Shown: piece after piece, positions 33,117 through 44,092 of the stretch | Position numbering within the stretch: the first letter of the stretch is position 1 | Layout of the letters: every line of letters starts with the position of its first letter | Assembly: GCA_015179125.1 (NCBI GenBank) | Contig: WHVA01000085.1 | Coordinates: 225,867 to 289,866, forward strand | DNA length: 64,000 nucleotides | Direction: 5' to 3' | From: Gautieria morchelliformis | Lineage: Eukaryota; Basidiomycota; Agaricomycetes; Gomphales; Gomphaceae | Program-made: the position numbers and the translations under genes | Notes under the pieces: model-generated | The model's database searches: none | What the model was told of the DNA's origin: nothing | Seen by the model: the letters and a program-made list of their open reading frames with translations, nothing else

Positions 33117-34801
33117 TGTCAAGATTGGATTTTGGGTGTTAATATTGCATGTTAGTGACCTGGTGAATGCCCGAATAGCGTGTGTGATCTAGCGAATCAC
33201 CCAGCAAATAGTACCAAAGAGGTAAGGGTTAAGAAGTAAGAGGGTTACTCGAAAAGAATTCGCCCTGATCTACAGTCGAAGCGAAATAGCTCATGACACT
33301 TGACGATGTAATCTGCAAGGTGTTACGGAAAGGTTGTTTAAGTAGCAACAATCCTTTCACCGGCGAAGGTGCTCCTTTGGAGCCCTTCGCTGACAGCGCA
33401 GATAATAGTATGAAGACTAAGGTAACGAAGGTGGAGTACGAAGACTCACCAGTGGTGCTAAGTCCTCCTCTGGTTGAAGATAGGAATCTACAGGAGAGGG
33501 CTCAAGACGATGGTCACAGTGAGGTCAAGTTTTGCACAAGATGGATGTATGATAATTAAACTGGGGAATATACATGCAAATGTAGACTACTTATACTGAA
33601 TGCTCATATGGTGCTAGCAAATAGGAAAGAGGCCGTCTTGAGTCAGGGTTGGATAGGGGTGTGCAGTCGGGATACAAATAGATGAAACACATATACAATA
33701 GAATGAAAGAGGAGTGCGAACATGAAACAACGGGGAGGAAAGAGGGCGAAGGTACCAAACACACCTTGAGACCTGCATACATGTTACCCTGCATGGACTC
33801 TTGGTCTGCTGGGTTGATTCCACACGATCTACGGGTAGGACGTCCCACGAATGCATTCCGGCCATAGGAACACCCAAATGGGGTTGAGTCGAGAAGATGA
33901 TGGGACCAGTGATGAACCATCAATCCGGCTAAAGGATGTTGATTGTGTTTGATGGCATACCTACTGGCAAATGATGCGAGTAGTGAATGGTCATTCGGCG
34001 AATGCGGTGAAGAGTGAATGGAGTGAAGCCGAGTGAACATGGAAGAGTGGTGAAAGGGAAAACAGGGATAGCTGGGTACAAGAAATAAATGAGTCATGAC
34101 AGCATGCACCTCCTTGCGATTCACTGGGGTTGGCCAGTCCATGACACCTGCAACCTTGATGGGATCCATCTCCACCTGTGAAGAACAAATGGAGGAGTGA
34201 AGCTGAGCGAACATGGAAGAGTGGTGAAAGGGAAAAAAGGATAGCTGGGTACAAGAAATAAACGAGACATGACAGCCTGCACCTCCTTGCGATTGACTGG
34301 GGTTGGCCAGTCCATGACACCTGCAACCTTGATGGGGTCCATCTCCACCTGCGAAGAGTGGATGGAGCGAAGAGTGAATGGAGTGAAGCCAAGCGAACAT
34401 GGAAGAGTGTGGTGGAAGGGTAGGGATAGCTGGGTACAGGAAATAAATGGGTCATGACAACTGTATAGTGAAACTTCAGTGAAGCTAATTTGTCCTGCCC
34501 TGCAGTGGTACGAGTCCCATTGAGTCCAACCTGCATGGAGGCTGCAACTGACGCTATCCGAATGTGTCCTGAGCATGTGGGTCTGTCATGGAGTGGGAGT
34601 TTAACAGATGATGGGTTCTATGATGGATGATGGCCCCAACACCTGGGGTCCTGACAGGAATGATGCGAATAGTGAATGTGAAAGCAGTATGGCGATGAAT
34701 ATTTTGGCGAGATATTTGCTGGTTCAGGAAGTCGTTCACTTGTTCAGGAGGTCATTCGCTGTGTGTTGAGGGATGATTCGCAGAATAAACGAATCATGAC
34801 A
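33117..34801 (-). repeat. A-type LTR in reverse orientation, enlarged by internal repeats
   Basis: Its + strand ends are TGTCAAGATTGG and AATCATGACA, the reverse of the A LTR. It is flanked by TSD GAACC (33112-33116 and 34802-34806). It is 1,685 bp rather than 1,033: a ~175 bp block (about 34020-34370) is repeated. Each block contains an LTR-start-like tcatgaca and a ~70 bp piece of gypsy pol. Confidence 0.85.
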
Positions 34802-34806
34802 GAACC

Positions 34807-36487
34807 ATATTCATCGTGTGATGGGCTGGAAAAACAAGACAAGTTTAAGGACTGTGAGCAATTTTTCAAGAAAGTAGGTGTGCGTTGGTTTGAGTTAGCA
34901 CGACTGCCCTACTTTGATCCAATTCGGATGACAATAATCAATCCAATGCACAATTTATTACAAGGTGAGTTCAACAATAAATTATCCACCAGTGTATGGT
35001 TTAAACTAAAATATCATTCAGGCGTTGTGAAAAATCAGTGGTATTCAGTGTGGATCAAAGGCAACACATTGCGAAGTGCAACAGATAAAAAATGCTGTGA
35101 ATTGGATCTCATTCACGACTACCTCGGTACTGTAAGTCACAACGCTCATCTTGGCCTACCCAATTTAACCCAGAGTCAGTTCAAATTGCCGTCCTTCATC
35201 GGTAGGCTCATAAGCCAGGTGGGTGAACCGGCAGGTGTCAGCTTAATGGCAGATGCCTACAAGCTTATGGCGACAGTGTACGGACCGATTATAGTGAGTC
35301 CAATCATGTATTTATTAATGCTGTTAAGACTGGTTGACTAATCTTTTACCACCAAACCAGGTGCCCATGGTATGTGTGAAGTATGCTGATGAACAGGTAC
35401 TCGAACATGAACAGGCACTTGTTCGTTGGGAGACGAACGATAAAGCTTGGGAGAAGCAATACGGGGCAAAGTACCACGAGCAAGTCCTCCATGAATCGGC
35501 CACTGGTACCACTGGCCGCCAGAACGTGGAAAAGAGTGCCGATAAGGTGAAGGTTCCAATTCATCCCAAGAAGCCTCAACTGCGCATGCAACCAGGTGAG
35601 GTTGATCTATTCATGCAGCTAGCGGCCGCGATCAAGATTTATACATCATATGAAATCACGACTGAGAATATCAATCGGGCAAGTTTCCTTTATCAGGAGT
35701 ATCTCTTGGGTTTCAAGGAGGTAAGTATATCACAGCATTTAAATAATTACATGTTCACTCCACCACAGATGTATGGCAAGAAGGCTGCGCTCAAGCCTAA
35801 TCATCATTGGGGCGTTCATCTGGGATTGCAAATATGCAACTTCGGACCCATGTATGGGTTTTGGTGCTTCCTAGATGAGAGATTGAATAAGCTCTTGAAA
35901 GGAGTAGAATTGAACAACTGGGGCTGTGGGCAGATTGAGATCTGCATGATGTGAGCATGGGAACAGGATGTGCAGGTTTGAGAATTAGTATGTATTTTTT
36001 CTCTCTCAGTAATACCACCATTTCAATGCTACAAATGCAACACTTGCACAGAATGAACAATTTTCCATGGATCACCTCGAATCTATGATGTGGAATTGTG
36101 CTCCACAACTATATGGTCTGCTAGGGTCGCTGTTGACTTCTGATATTGACCTGGAGAAGCGTAGGGTAGAAATAACACAGCTGCGAAGCAGGCAGCAGAC
36201 ACGAAGCTTGACACATGGTTTGGATGTGTCCCTGTGTGCAAACATGGCACATGGCGCTTACATTTGTCGCCAATCGCCCAGAGGCGTTATGAGCAACTTA
36301 AAGTTTCGGAGTATGAAATACACCCCTTGGATTTAGCCGTGCTACACCCATATGCATACACAGGAGCCATAATGCTGATGGGCGATGGGGTTCATGAACC
36401 CAGGTATGTACAGTTGGTAGTTCATTGGATCCAAATTGTCGATCGGTAGCTGCACGTTTCATCAAAGATGCCTCTGAAACTCGTGGC
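34807..36487 (+). pseudogene. TNP2-like DNA transposase, C-terminal part, decayed
   Basis: Readable blocks: FFKKVGVRWFELARLPYFDPIRMTIINPMHNLLQG (about 34870-34970, the catalytic-core landmark), KLPSFIGRLISQVGEPAGVSLMADAYK, then after an intron ENINRASFLYQEYLLGFKE and LKPNHHWGVHLGLQICNFGPMYGFWCFLDERLNKLLK with NNWGCGQIEICMM (about 35790-35952). Later fragments (YEQLKVSEYEIHPLDLAVLHPYAYTGAIML, about 36290-36385) are in shifted frames. Element C begins at 36488. The gene was already split by the inverted A-type LTR. Confidence 0.82.
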
Positions 36488-36944
36488 TGTAAGGGCAACC
36501 CTGGCTAGTCGTGGAGATCACACTACCACACAACTGACAAGGGGAAATCCAAAGTCTGTATAAATGAACAGAGCATACAAGAGAGGGGATTCTCACCTGA
36601 CAAGGGGAAATCCAAAGAGAAAAGTCTAAGGACCCCCAATGTCAGCGAGCCCGTATTATACTACGCTGCGCAGCCAGGGACAACACTTGGCACCCGCCAT
36701 CAACCCTGCACCTCCCTGACCCTTGATCGACCCTTGATGTCACCTATTATGCGAGTCGCTTGATTTCCGACACTGTTCCGAGGGTGGAACTCGGAAATTG
36801 GAGTGGAACTCGGAAGGTGAACAGAACTGGTAGAAGTTCTCCCAGAAGCGGAATCATTTCCGAGAGCGGAGGCGGAGATGGAATCGGAATCGGAGTCGGA
36901 AATGGAGTCGGAACTGGAAATGGAAAACAGGGTGTCCCCTGACA
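36488..36944 (-). repeat. 3' LTR of element C
   Basis: It is 457 bp. On the minus strand it runs TGTCAGGGGACACC...GGTTGCCCTTACA. The pol ORF continues 245 bp into it. Confidence 0.9.
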
Positions 36945-38616
36945 TCACCCCCTCTCTAGCGTGCTGCGTCCTCGAAGCACGGGACACGAGGGATTGAAAT
37001 GCCAACGAGCGGATCCGGCGAGGGGCACCGGGATGTGTCCTATAGAACTCCCCGAGCTTGTCCGGGGCGGAAACATCTTGCTCCGGGACCCACGAATTCT
37101 CTTCGTACCCATACCCTTCCCACTTCACGAGGAATTGGAGTCGTCCTCGCACAAACCGGCTGTCCAGGATCCGTTCCACCACATAGTGCTCCTCCCCATC
37201 TACAATCTCTGGCAGAGGTGGCGGATGAGCCTTCCGACCTGGAATTGGGTCTTCAAGCATAGGGAGTAACTTCACCACGTTGAAGACGGGGTGGAGGCGG
37301 GACATGGACATCGGAAGTCGCAGGCGGTATGCATTCCGTCCAACCCTCCGCGTCACTGTGAAGGGCCCAAGGTAGCGGTGGGCAAGCTTCTGTGAAGGGC
37401 GTGTGGTGCGGATGTCCCTTGCATCTAGATACACCTTGTCTCCAACTTGGTACTCTGGGGCAGGAACCCGGCGTTGGTTGTAGTACCTCGCCATGTCATC
37501 CTTGGCCTTTGCAAGGGCCGACTTGGCTTCCGAAAGGGTGGAGTCCATGCGGTCTCGGAACTCGTTGACCGTCTCGAGTCGGGACTCAGCCTGGCGTGGT
37601 TCGAAGCCCATCCGCGGGTGTCGTCCGGAGTCGAGCATGAAGGGAGTCTGTTGTGTGGCGGAATGGACATGGTTGTTGTATTGGAATTCCGCCAGCGGAA
37701 GTAATTCATCCCAGTCGTCCTGCCTCTCATTGACAAAGAGGCGGAGATATTGCTCCAACTCCTGATTGACCCGTTCCGTCTGTCCGTCACCCTGCGGATG
37801 GTACGCCGTGGTGGTAGCTAGCTTTATGCCGAGCAGGCGGTAGAGCTCCCGAGTCAGTTCCGCGACAAACTGCGGACCTCGGTCGGAAACAACTTGCTTC
37901 GGGAGCCCATGCAACTTCCAGACATGTGCAAGGAACAGGCGGGCCGCTCCGAGGGCTGTGATCGTCGTGTGCGTCGGAATGAAGTGGGACACCTTGCTTA
38001 CCGAATCAACGACGTTCATGATCGCGTCGTAGCCATGAGACTCTGGGAGTTCAACAATGAAGTCGACGCTGATGGTGTCCCAGCGGGATTCGGGAATCGG
38101 GAGCGGAACAAGTTCTCCGACGGGTGGATGTCGTTGCGCTTTGGTTCGGAGACAAAGATCACATGTCTTCACGTACTGTCCAATGTAGCGGGACATCTGA
38201 GGCCACCAGTAATTCCGAGCCACTAACTCCAGCGTCTTCCACCTGCCAGCATGCCCAGCGACCCGCGTGTCATGGTGCTGGGACACGATGCGGCGGCGGA
38301 GGTCCACCCCATCTGGAACGTAGACCTTGCCTCTGAAGTGGAGCAGCCCATCCCGTTCCGACCATTCCGCTGCCCGTACAGACCGTGAGTGCCCTTTCCG
38401 AAGTTCCTCCACTGCCTTCACCACCGACTCCTCCTTCTCTCCATTCCGGTACTGTCTCCGGATGTCCCGGAGCATTTCCGCTTCCGCTCCAACTGCAGTC
38501 ACTCCTTCTAGGGCGCGGATTGCAAAGAGACTTGGGCGGAGCAGTGTCATATCCGCATTGTCTCCGCTTCCGCTTCCATGATCCGCACGGCGGGATAGGG
38601 CATCGGGCTTGCCCAT
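36700..38616 (-). CDS. Element C pol, C-terminal ORF: RNase H end, integrase, chromodomain, LTR-encoded tail
   Basis: The open frame is 638 residues. It contains MGKPDALSRR (end of RNase H), the integrase zinc-binding region (AGHAGRWKTLELVARNYWWP, CDLCLRTK), the core (SVDFIVELPESHGYDAI, VSDRGPQFVAEL, YHPQGDGQTERVNQELEQYLR), the GPF module (YLGPFTVTRRVGRNAYRLRLP) and the chromodomain (HYVVERILDSRFVRGRLQFLVKWEGYGYEENSWVP). The last ~80 residues (Ser-rich, SISSSDSISDSDSDS) are read from the LTR. This is the best-preserved part of C. Upstream pol lies in other frames. Confidence 0.85.
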   Translation of the reverse strand: MGKPDALSRRADHGSGSGDNADMTLLRPSLFAIRALEGVTAVGAEAEMLRDIRRQYRNGEKEESVVKAVEELRKGHSRSVRAAEWSERDGLLHFRGKVYVPDGVDLRRRIVSQHHDTRVAGHAGRWKTLELVARNYWWPQMSRYIGQYVKTCDLCLRTKAQRHPPVGELVPLPIPESRWDTISVDFIVELPESHGYDAIMNVVDSVSKVSHFIPTHTTITALGAARLFLAHVWKLHGLPKQVVSDRGPQFVAELTRELYRLLGIKLATTTAYHPQGDGQTERVNQELEQYLRLFVNERQDDWDELLPLAEFQYNNHVHSATQQTPFMLDSGRHPRMGFEPRQAESRLETVNEFRDRMDSTLSEAKSALAKAKDDMARYYNQRRVPAPEYQVGDKVYLDARDIRTTRPSQKLAHRYLGPFTVTRRVGRNAYRLRLPMSMSRLHPVFNVVKLLPMLEDPIPGRKAHPPPLPEIVDGEEHYVVERILDSRFVRGRLQFLVKWEGYGYEENSWVPEQDVSAPDKLGEFYRTHPGAPRRIRSLAFQSLVSRASRTQHAREGVMSGDTLFSISSSDSISDSDSDSISASALGNDSASGRTSTSSVHLPSSTPISEFHPRNSVGNQATRIIGDIKGRSRVREVQG

Positions 38617-40626
38617 GGTGCGGCCGGGCGGTGGTGGAGCATGAAGTCAAACCGGGACAGGTGTAGGGACCACCGTGCTTGTCGTCGGTTCAACTTCTTA
38701 GACGTGCGGAAATACTCAAGGTTCTTGTGGTCTGTCCAGATCTCAAATGGGCATAGAGCACCCTCGAGGAAGTGTCGCCACTCCTCCAGCGCTCGGATGA
38801 TTGCCAGCATCTCCTTGTCATGGATCTCGTAGTTCCGCTCGACCGGACTGAGACTCTTAGAGAAGAAGGCAATCGGATGCCACCCCCCACCTTCTTCCGA
38901 TGACTGTTGCGACAAGACCGCTCCGGTAGCTGCGTCGGAAGAATCCGCCTCGACTCGGTAAGGGCGAGAGTCGTCGGGAAAGATCAGGACCGGGGCGGAA
39001 GTGATCAGCTCTTTGAGTTTGTCAAAGGAAGTCTGTTCCGGCTCTCCCCACCGCCATCCAACCTCCTTCTTGGTGAGGTCGAAGAGGGCACGGGCGTGGC
39101 AGGAGAAGTCCTTGACGAACCGCCGGTAGAAATTGACAAACCCAATGAAGGACTGGACTTCCTTCTTGTTCCGCGGCACCGGCCAATCCGACACACCGGA
39201 AACCTTGACGGGGTCCATTTCCACCTTTCCTTCCGACACAATCACCCCAAGATACTCTATCCGCGTCCGCTCAAATTCGCACTTTTCCGGCTTGAGACAC
39301 AGGTTGTACTCCCGGAGTCGTTCCAGCACTCTCCGCACTACTTCCCGATGTTCGGACATTGTTTTTGTGAAGATGAGGATGTCATCGAGGTAGACGCAGA
39401 CAACCCCTTCTGCTATCATGTCACGGAAAATGTCATTCATCATCGTCTGGAACGTGGCAGGACTGTTGGTGAGGCCAAAGAACATGACCTGTGGCTCGAA
39501 GAGTCCTCGGTTGGTGCGGAATGCGGCCTTCCACTCATCTCCCTCCCGGATCCGGACATTATTGAAGCCCCAGCGGACATCCAGCTTAGTGAATACTTCG
39601 CCCCGCGGAGTTGTGTGATCAATTCGGAAATGAGCGGAATGGGGTACCGGTTCTTGATCGTGATCGCATTCAAGGCCCGGTAATCCTGCACAAGTCTGAG
39701 CGAGCCGTCCTTCTTCTTGATGAAGAACACCGGAGATGCCATGGGTGACTTGGAGGGGCGGATCCTCCCTGTATGGAGATTTTCCGCAAGGAATGCATCG
39801 AGCTCTACCTGCTTCTTGGGTGACAGCGGGTAGACCTTGCAGTTGGTGGGCTTTGACCCAGGCTCCAACTCGATGGCATGGTCCCACAGTTTCCGCGGAG
39901 GCAGGGCATCAAACGACTCCTTGGAGAAGACGTCCTCAAACTCCCGCAGGTACTCCGGAATTTCCGCCTCCACTCTATCATACCTCTTAGAGGCTTCAGC
40001 AAGGCGTTGCGAAATATTTCCGGTGGCGCGGATGTGTTCCGCCTCCGGCGGAAGGTTTACGTACAGCAAGCGCTCCCCTTCCATCAGAGTGTCTTCCAGG
40101 CCGAGTCGGATGACGTCGGAATTGGAATTGGAAGGGGGATCCGGTTCAAATTCCGCTTCCGAGTCTCTTCTGCAAGCAGTGGATGGGGGCCGGAACGACA
40201 TGTCTGTATGAGCCGTTCGGTCTTCCGCTGCTCCTGGCGTTCCTTCCGCACTTCCGACCGGCACATGTGACACTTGGCTGGACATCGACTCATCATACCT
40301 TCCAGTCTGCCAATTGATCTCCGGGTTGTGCTCTGAAGCCAGGTGAACCCGAGGATGATGTCTTGCTTCCCCAGGCTGGTGACTGCAAAGGAAGTGCGTT
40401 CCGAGTGCCCATCGTAGCGGAGAATTGTGTCTACTATCTCCGTGATGGACCCTGCCTCATTGGGGCTTCCATCCACATTGAACACCGGGATTGCACGTTG
40501 CAACTTCCGCGTGGTCAGTCGGTTCCGTTCCACATAGTCCCGGTCAATAAACTGACCAGTGGCCCCGCAATTGACAAGGGCGGGTCCGGATTTGACTTCC
40601 GCCGTATCCGTCGTCTGGATCTCCAC
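38547..40626 (-). pseudogene. Element C pol, N-terminal part: protease, RT, RNase H, frameshifted
   Basis: The protease region is LVNCGATGQFIDRDYV (about 40570-40520), where the catalytic Asp of the usual DCGAT/DSGAT is Asn. RT is split over two frames near 39560-39890: [25 protein letters not shown] in one, [24 protein letters not shown] and catalytic YLDD (CVYLDDILIF) in the other. RNase H follows with EADSSDAATGAVLSQ and YEIHDKEMLAIIRALEEWRHFLEG. It is inactive as written. Confidence 0.85.
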
Positions 40627-40999
40627 TTTAATGACTAGTGACTTGGGCCAGGGGTGGCAGCAACAACATAGCGCTTCGGAAGGGTTTCTCCCAAGGGCGG
40701 ATGCGGGATGGACGGGGTGTCGGATTTGGTTTTTGTGTGACTTTATCCGGTGGGTCTGTAGAAGTGAGGGGAGTGGGGCTTTTCATTCTCTACTTCAAGA
40801 CAGGCAAACCGGTTATGTACAGGCAGCAGGGGCACACATCCACCCGCTGCGTGTCACAAAATCCGACGCATCTTCCGCTTCCGGTGGCCATGTTCCACAT
40901 TTTCGGAAACCTTCCGCAGTGGGCACTCCGCTTATGTCTGCAAGTGCAGGAACTCTGGAAGGAGCTCGAGTTTCTCCTCTGTGGTCATAAGCCGGATAT

Positions 41000-42204
41000 C
41001 AAAGGCTTGGGGGCACTTGCGGAGCATAGTGGCCTGGTTGTCGACATCGAAGCAGGTGATAGTTCCGTGGCCTTTTCCGCGCATGCGGTCGACATCCATC
41101 AGGGAGGGCCACTCTTCGAGGGGGAGGCGATGGTTCCTAATAGGAGTAGGCGGAGCAAGCGTCGGAAATATTTTCCGTGTGGGAATGAATGCACTTCAGG
41201 GTTTTGGCACAGGTGGAGTAGGACGAGTGGAACTGGTGTCATGTTCCGGCTCGTCTCCACGAAGGCCTCATTTGCTTCCCTGTTCCGGGACACCCTCTGC
41301 GCAGCTTGGTACCACCCTTCCGGGTCATCAAATCCGGAGCTCCATCCCCAAGCAGCGCGACTTGGTTCTGGAGTGTCGGATCAAGTCCTCGTCAGAATTT
41401 GATGACGATCGTCTTGTCGTCGTCATACTCCGCAAGGTCAATGAGCTCCTGGAAGCGATTGATGTAGTCATCGACCGGATCCTTGGCCTGGTACCAGCTG
41501 GTCCCCTCGAGCTTCATAAGGGCTGTGAGCTGCTCATTTTTTGGGCAGAACTGGTCGGAAAATGTTTTCTCGAAGGCGTCCCAGTCCCGGAAGTAGTTCC
41601 CCTTGCCCTTTGCTTCATGTCGGATCACCTTGTTTGCAAAACGGGCTGCGCGGTCCGACTTGAAAAAGGACAATGCCCAGTGGATCCGAGCCTGGTCATT
41701 CGGAAAGAGGTCTCTGACAATTGCGAAGTAGATGCTGCATGTGTTGAAGAATGCGCGTCCCTTCTCCCGATCTCCATCAAAGTCCGCCGGAGTTGCGGGT
41801 TTGACCTTTGCTAACTTCGCGGAGACCCTCTCTTCCGCTACTTCCGCCTTGCCGAAATCCGGATCATCCAGCATTTCATTTCCACCACTTTGTGGAATAT
41901 CTAACTTAGCCAAAATCGCCTGTAAGGCTGTTTCAATCGCGTCAGTCTTCATCCGGTTCCGCGTCAGTTCCTCCTCCATATTCCGAAGACGATCGTCCGC
42001 ATCCATGTCGGAAGGAGAAATATGGGACGGGATTTCCGGGGTTGGGAGCTCGATGTAAGAAGAGGGGCTGTCGTACGCTGTGTGTGTGGAAGAGGTCGTG
42101 ATCTCCGAGTCGCTGTCTCCGATTCCGAACGCACCTATGGCGAATGCAACGCGCAGCACGACCGCCAGTCCTCTAGGGGAGAGACTTTTCTGCTGTAAGG
42201 GCAA
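41000..42204 (-). pseudogene. Element C gag, degenerate
   Basis: The frame is open from 42204 to 41392: an acidic leader, a coiled segment (DDRLRNMEEELTRNRMK), then the gag capsid region (GRAFFNTCSIYFAIV, WALSFFKSDRAARFANKV, WDAFEKTFSDQFCP, DPVDDYINRFQELIDLAEYDDDKT). It then breaks. Further on (about 41040-41085) CFDVDNQATMLRKC has the CX2CX4HX4C spacing, but the second Cys and the His are replaced, so the zinc knuckle is dead. The first Met lies in the last bases of the LTR; Met at 42006 is an alternative. Confidence 0.75.
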
Positions 42205-42665
42205 CCCTGGCTGGTTGTGGAGATAACACTACCACACAACTGACAAGGGGAAATCCAAAGTATATATAAATGAACAGAGCATACAAGAGAGGGGATTCTC
42301 ACCTGACAAGGGGAAATCCAAAGAGAAAAGTCTAAGGACCCCCAATGTCAGCGAGCCCGTATTATACTACGCTGCGCAGCCAGGGACAACACTTGGCACC
42401 CGCCATCAACCCTGCATCTCCCTGACCACCCTGACCCTTGATCGACCCTTGATGCCACCTATTACGCGAGTTGCTTGATTTCCGACACTGTTCCGAGAGT
42501 GGAAGTCGGAAATTGGAGTGGAACTGGCGAGGCGAACAGAACTGGTGGAAGTTCTCCCAGAAGCGGAATCATTTCCGAAAGCGGAGGCGGAGATGGAATA
42601 GGAACCGGAACCGGAGTCGGAAATGGAGTCGGAACTGGGAATGGAAAACAGGGTGTCCCCTGACA
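42194..42665 (-). repeat. 5' LTR of element C
   Basis: It is 472 bp, TGTAAGGGCAACC...GTCCCCTGACA on the + strand, and related to the solo LTR at 24643-25118. Its final ~190 bp are dense in CGGAA and TTCCG pentamers. Confidence 0.9.
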
Positions 42666-42716
42666 GAAACAATACCAAAATCAGAAATGGGGGAAGACCC
42701 AAAGTGCAGTTGGATA

Positions 42717-42920
42717 GCATGTCCTCACACGTAACGTGTCCTCACAGGTAGCGTGTCCCCACACGTAATGTGTCCTCACAGGTAGCGTGTCCCCAAATGT
42801 AGCATGTCCTCACAGGTAACGTGTCCCCACAGGTAGCGTGTCCTCACAGGTAGTGTGTCCCCAAACGTAGCGTGTCCTCACAGGTAACGTGTCCCCACAG
42901 GTAGCATGTCCTCACACATA
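42717..42920. repeat. Minisatellite, ~18-19 bp unit
   Basis: About ten units alternate around gtgtcctcacaggtagc and gtgtccccacaggtagc. The core tgtcc and the spacing resemble the array at 45.5-46.7 kb. Confidence 0.85.
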
Positions 42921-42974
42921 TCAGGGACATGTATCAGTATCTATTTTGTGACATATATAAAATAGGAAAAGAAA

Positions 42975-43510
42975 CCACATTTAAGCAGCTGTTCTTATTA
43001 ATTTTAGCAAAGTCAGGATAATTTATTGATATCTACCTTTTGAAAAAATGTCAAAAAATGTACAGTACATTTAACCTGAAGCTGGTATTAATTTTAGCAA
43101 AGTCAGGATATTCATTGATATCTATATTTATTTTTCAAAAAAAGATAAAAAAAACACACTACATTAAAACAGAAGTTGTTATCAACTTGAGCAAAGTCAG
43201 TATAAGTTATTGATATCCATTTGCGAAAAAATGTCAAAGAAATTACAGGATAGTTAAGGTGGCTGTTATTGAGGTTAGCAAGTTTGATTTATTGATGTCT
43301 ATTTGCGAAAAAATATCAAAAAATGTACAGGATATGTAAGTTGGCTATTGTTAAGGTTAGCAAGTTAGGTTTATTGATAGCTATTTGCGAAAAAATATCA
43401 AAAAAATGTACAGGAGATTTAAGTTGGCTATTATTAAGGTTAGCAAGTTAGGTGTATTGATAGCAATTTGCGAAAAAATATCAAAAAATATACAGGACAT
43501 TGAAGCAGAA
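42975..43510. repeat. Six tandem copies of an ~85-94 bp AT-rich unit
   Basis: Each unit contains ttgatatctatttgcgaaaa, then atgtcaaaaaatgtacag and a ttaagttggct/gaagctg segment ending near gcaaagtcagga. Starts of ttgata/ttgatg fall near 43025, 43114, 43208, 43292, 43374 and 43458. A diverged version recurs at 46770-47110 in the next Helitron. Confidence 0.8.
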
Positions 43511-43702
43511 GCTGGTGTCAATTCACAGCCAAAGAAGCCCAGAGACACACAGAGACACACAGAAAGACACACAGAGACACACAGAAAGACACACAGAGAC
43601 ACACAGAAAGACACCGAGACCCCAGCCAAAGCAGTAGTAAGCCCACCACAGCCAGAACACAGGAGGACACCAGTGGGGAGTGCGGTTCAGCACCATCGCT
43701 CT

Positions 43703-43769
43703 CTTTATACCAAGCGAAGGGTCGTGCACGGACCACACTCGCGTATGGTCGCGAACCGGTCACGTGACC
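43703..43769 (-). promoter_or_regulatory. Helitron 5'-end promoter-like module
   Basis: Read leftwards: palindrome ggtcacgtgacc (43769-43758), GTGGTCCGTGCACG (43736-43723), then gtataaag (43710-43703). The order and spacing repeat at 47775-47830 and, in part, upstream of the A antisense gene. Confidence 0.5.
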
Positions 43770-43916
43770 TGGAACGCTGCTGCGCAGCGTTTGTAACTCG
43801 TGGCTGCACCGCTCGCCGCTGACCTAAACAGACCGGGGGGCTCGCGGCTGACAAACTAATGACCAAGCATTGGTCAGCAGGCCCACAACCACCCACCCCC
43901 TCGTTTAACTCTTAGA

Positions 43917-44092
43917 CTAGGTGGATACCCGCGCTTCGCGCGGGGGTGCAAGTCAAACGCCTCGGTAAGGTCAAACACATCAGCAAGGTCAAACGCCTTG
44001 GGTAAATCAAACTTGGGATAAGTCAAACACATTCAGATAAGAAAATTTCATTCAGATAAGTAAAACACATCTTATTGATTGAAGGTAGGTAA
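43917..44092 (-). mobile_element. Helitron 3' terminus (first of three)
   Basis: On the minus strand it ends in a hairpin (cccgcgcttcgcgcggg, 43928-43944) followed 7 bp later by terminal CTAG (43920-43917), the CTRR signature of Helitrons. Inside lie short direct repeats of aaggtcaaacgc. The body is cut at 44093 by a B-type LTR. Confidence 0.8.

Larger units (their letters stand above)
36488..42665 (-). mobile_element. Ty3/gypsy chromodomain retrotransposon C, degenerate
   Basis: LTRs lie at 36488-36944 and 42194-42665 (457 and 472 bp, TGTAAGGG...CCTGACA on the + strand). The element reads leftwards: gag, protease, RT, RNase H, integrase, chromodomain. A purine-rich stretch (gagagggggtga on the minus strand) precedes the 3' LTR. 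The flanking pentamers differ (GTGGC before, GAAAC after), so there is no TSD: a rearrangement or recombination has joined the transposase remnant to Helitron sequence through this element. Confidence 0.9.
42666..43916 (-). mobile_element. Non-autonomous Helitron fragment, 5' part
   Basis: Its 5' end on the minus strand is TCTAAGAGTT (43916 leftwards), the same start as the autonomous Helitron at 54329. It directly abuts the CTAG 3' end of the next Helitron. The subterminal region shares ggctcgcggctgac and gaccaagcattggtcagc with 47.9-48.0 kb. Inside it are tandem arrays (42717-42920, 42975-43510) and a cacagagacacacagaaag microsatellite (about 43535-43612). Its 3' end is lost at the element C boundary. 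Confidence 0.7.

Noticed and set aside
33591-34400. A 269-codon leftward ORF inside the inverted A-type LTR
   Set aside because: It runs through LTR tandem blocks and reads the captured pol fragment in two different frames, so it is not a protein gene.
38907-39683. A 258-codon + strand ORF opposite element C RT
   Set aside because: It lies exactly over the RT/RNase H coding strand and has no domain; open only because of codon composition.
42717-43510. Regularly spaced repeats that could suggest a CRISPR array
   Set aside because: The host is a eukaryote, the units are directly tandem without unique spacers, and they lie inside a Helitron.
43381-43763. Leftward ORFs rich in Val-Cys-Leu-Ser that resemble a membrane protein
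   Set aside because: They are translations of a cacagagacacacagaaag microsatellite and AT-rich tandem repeats.
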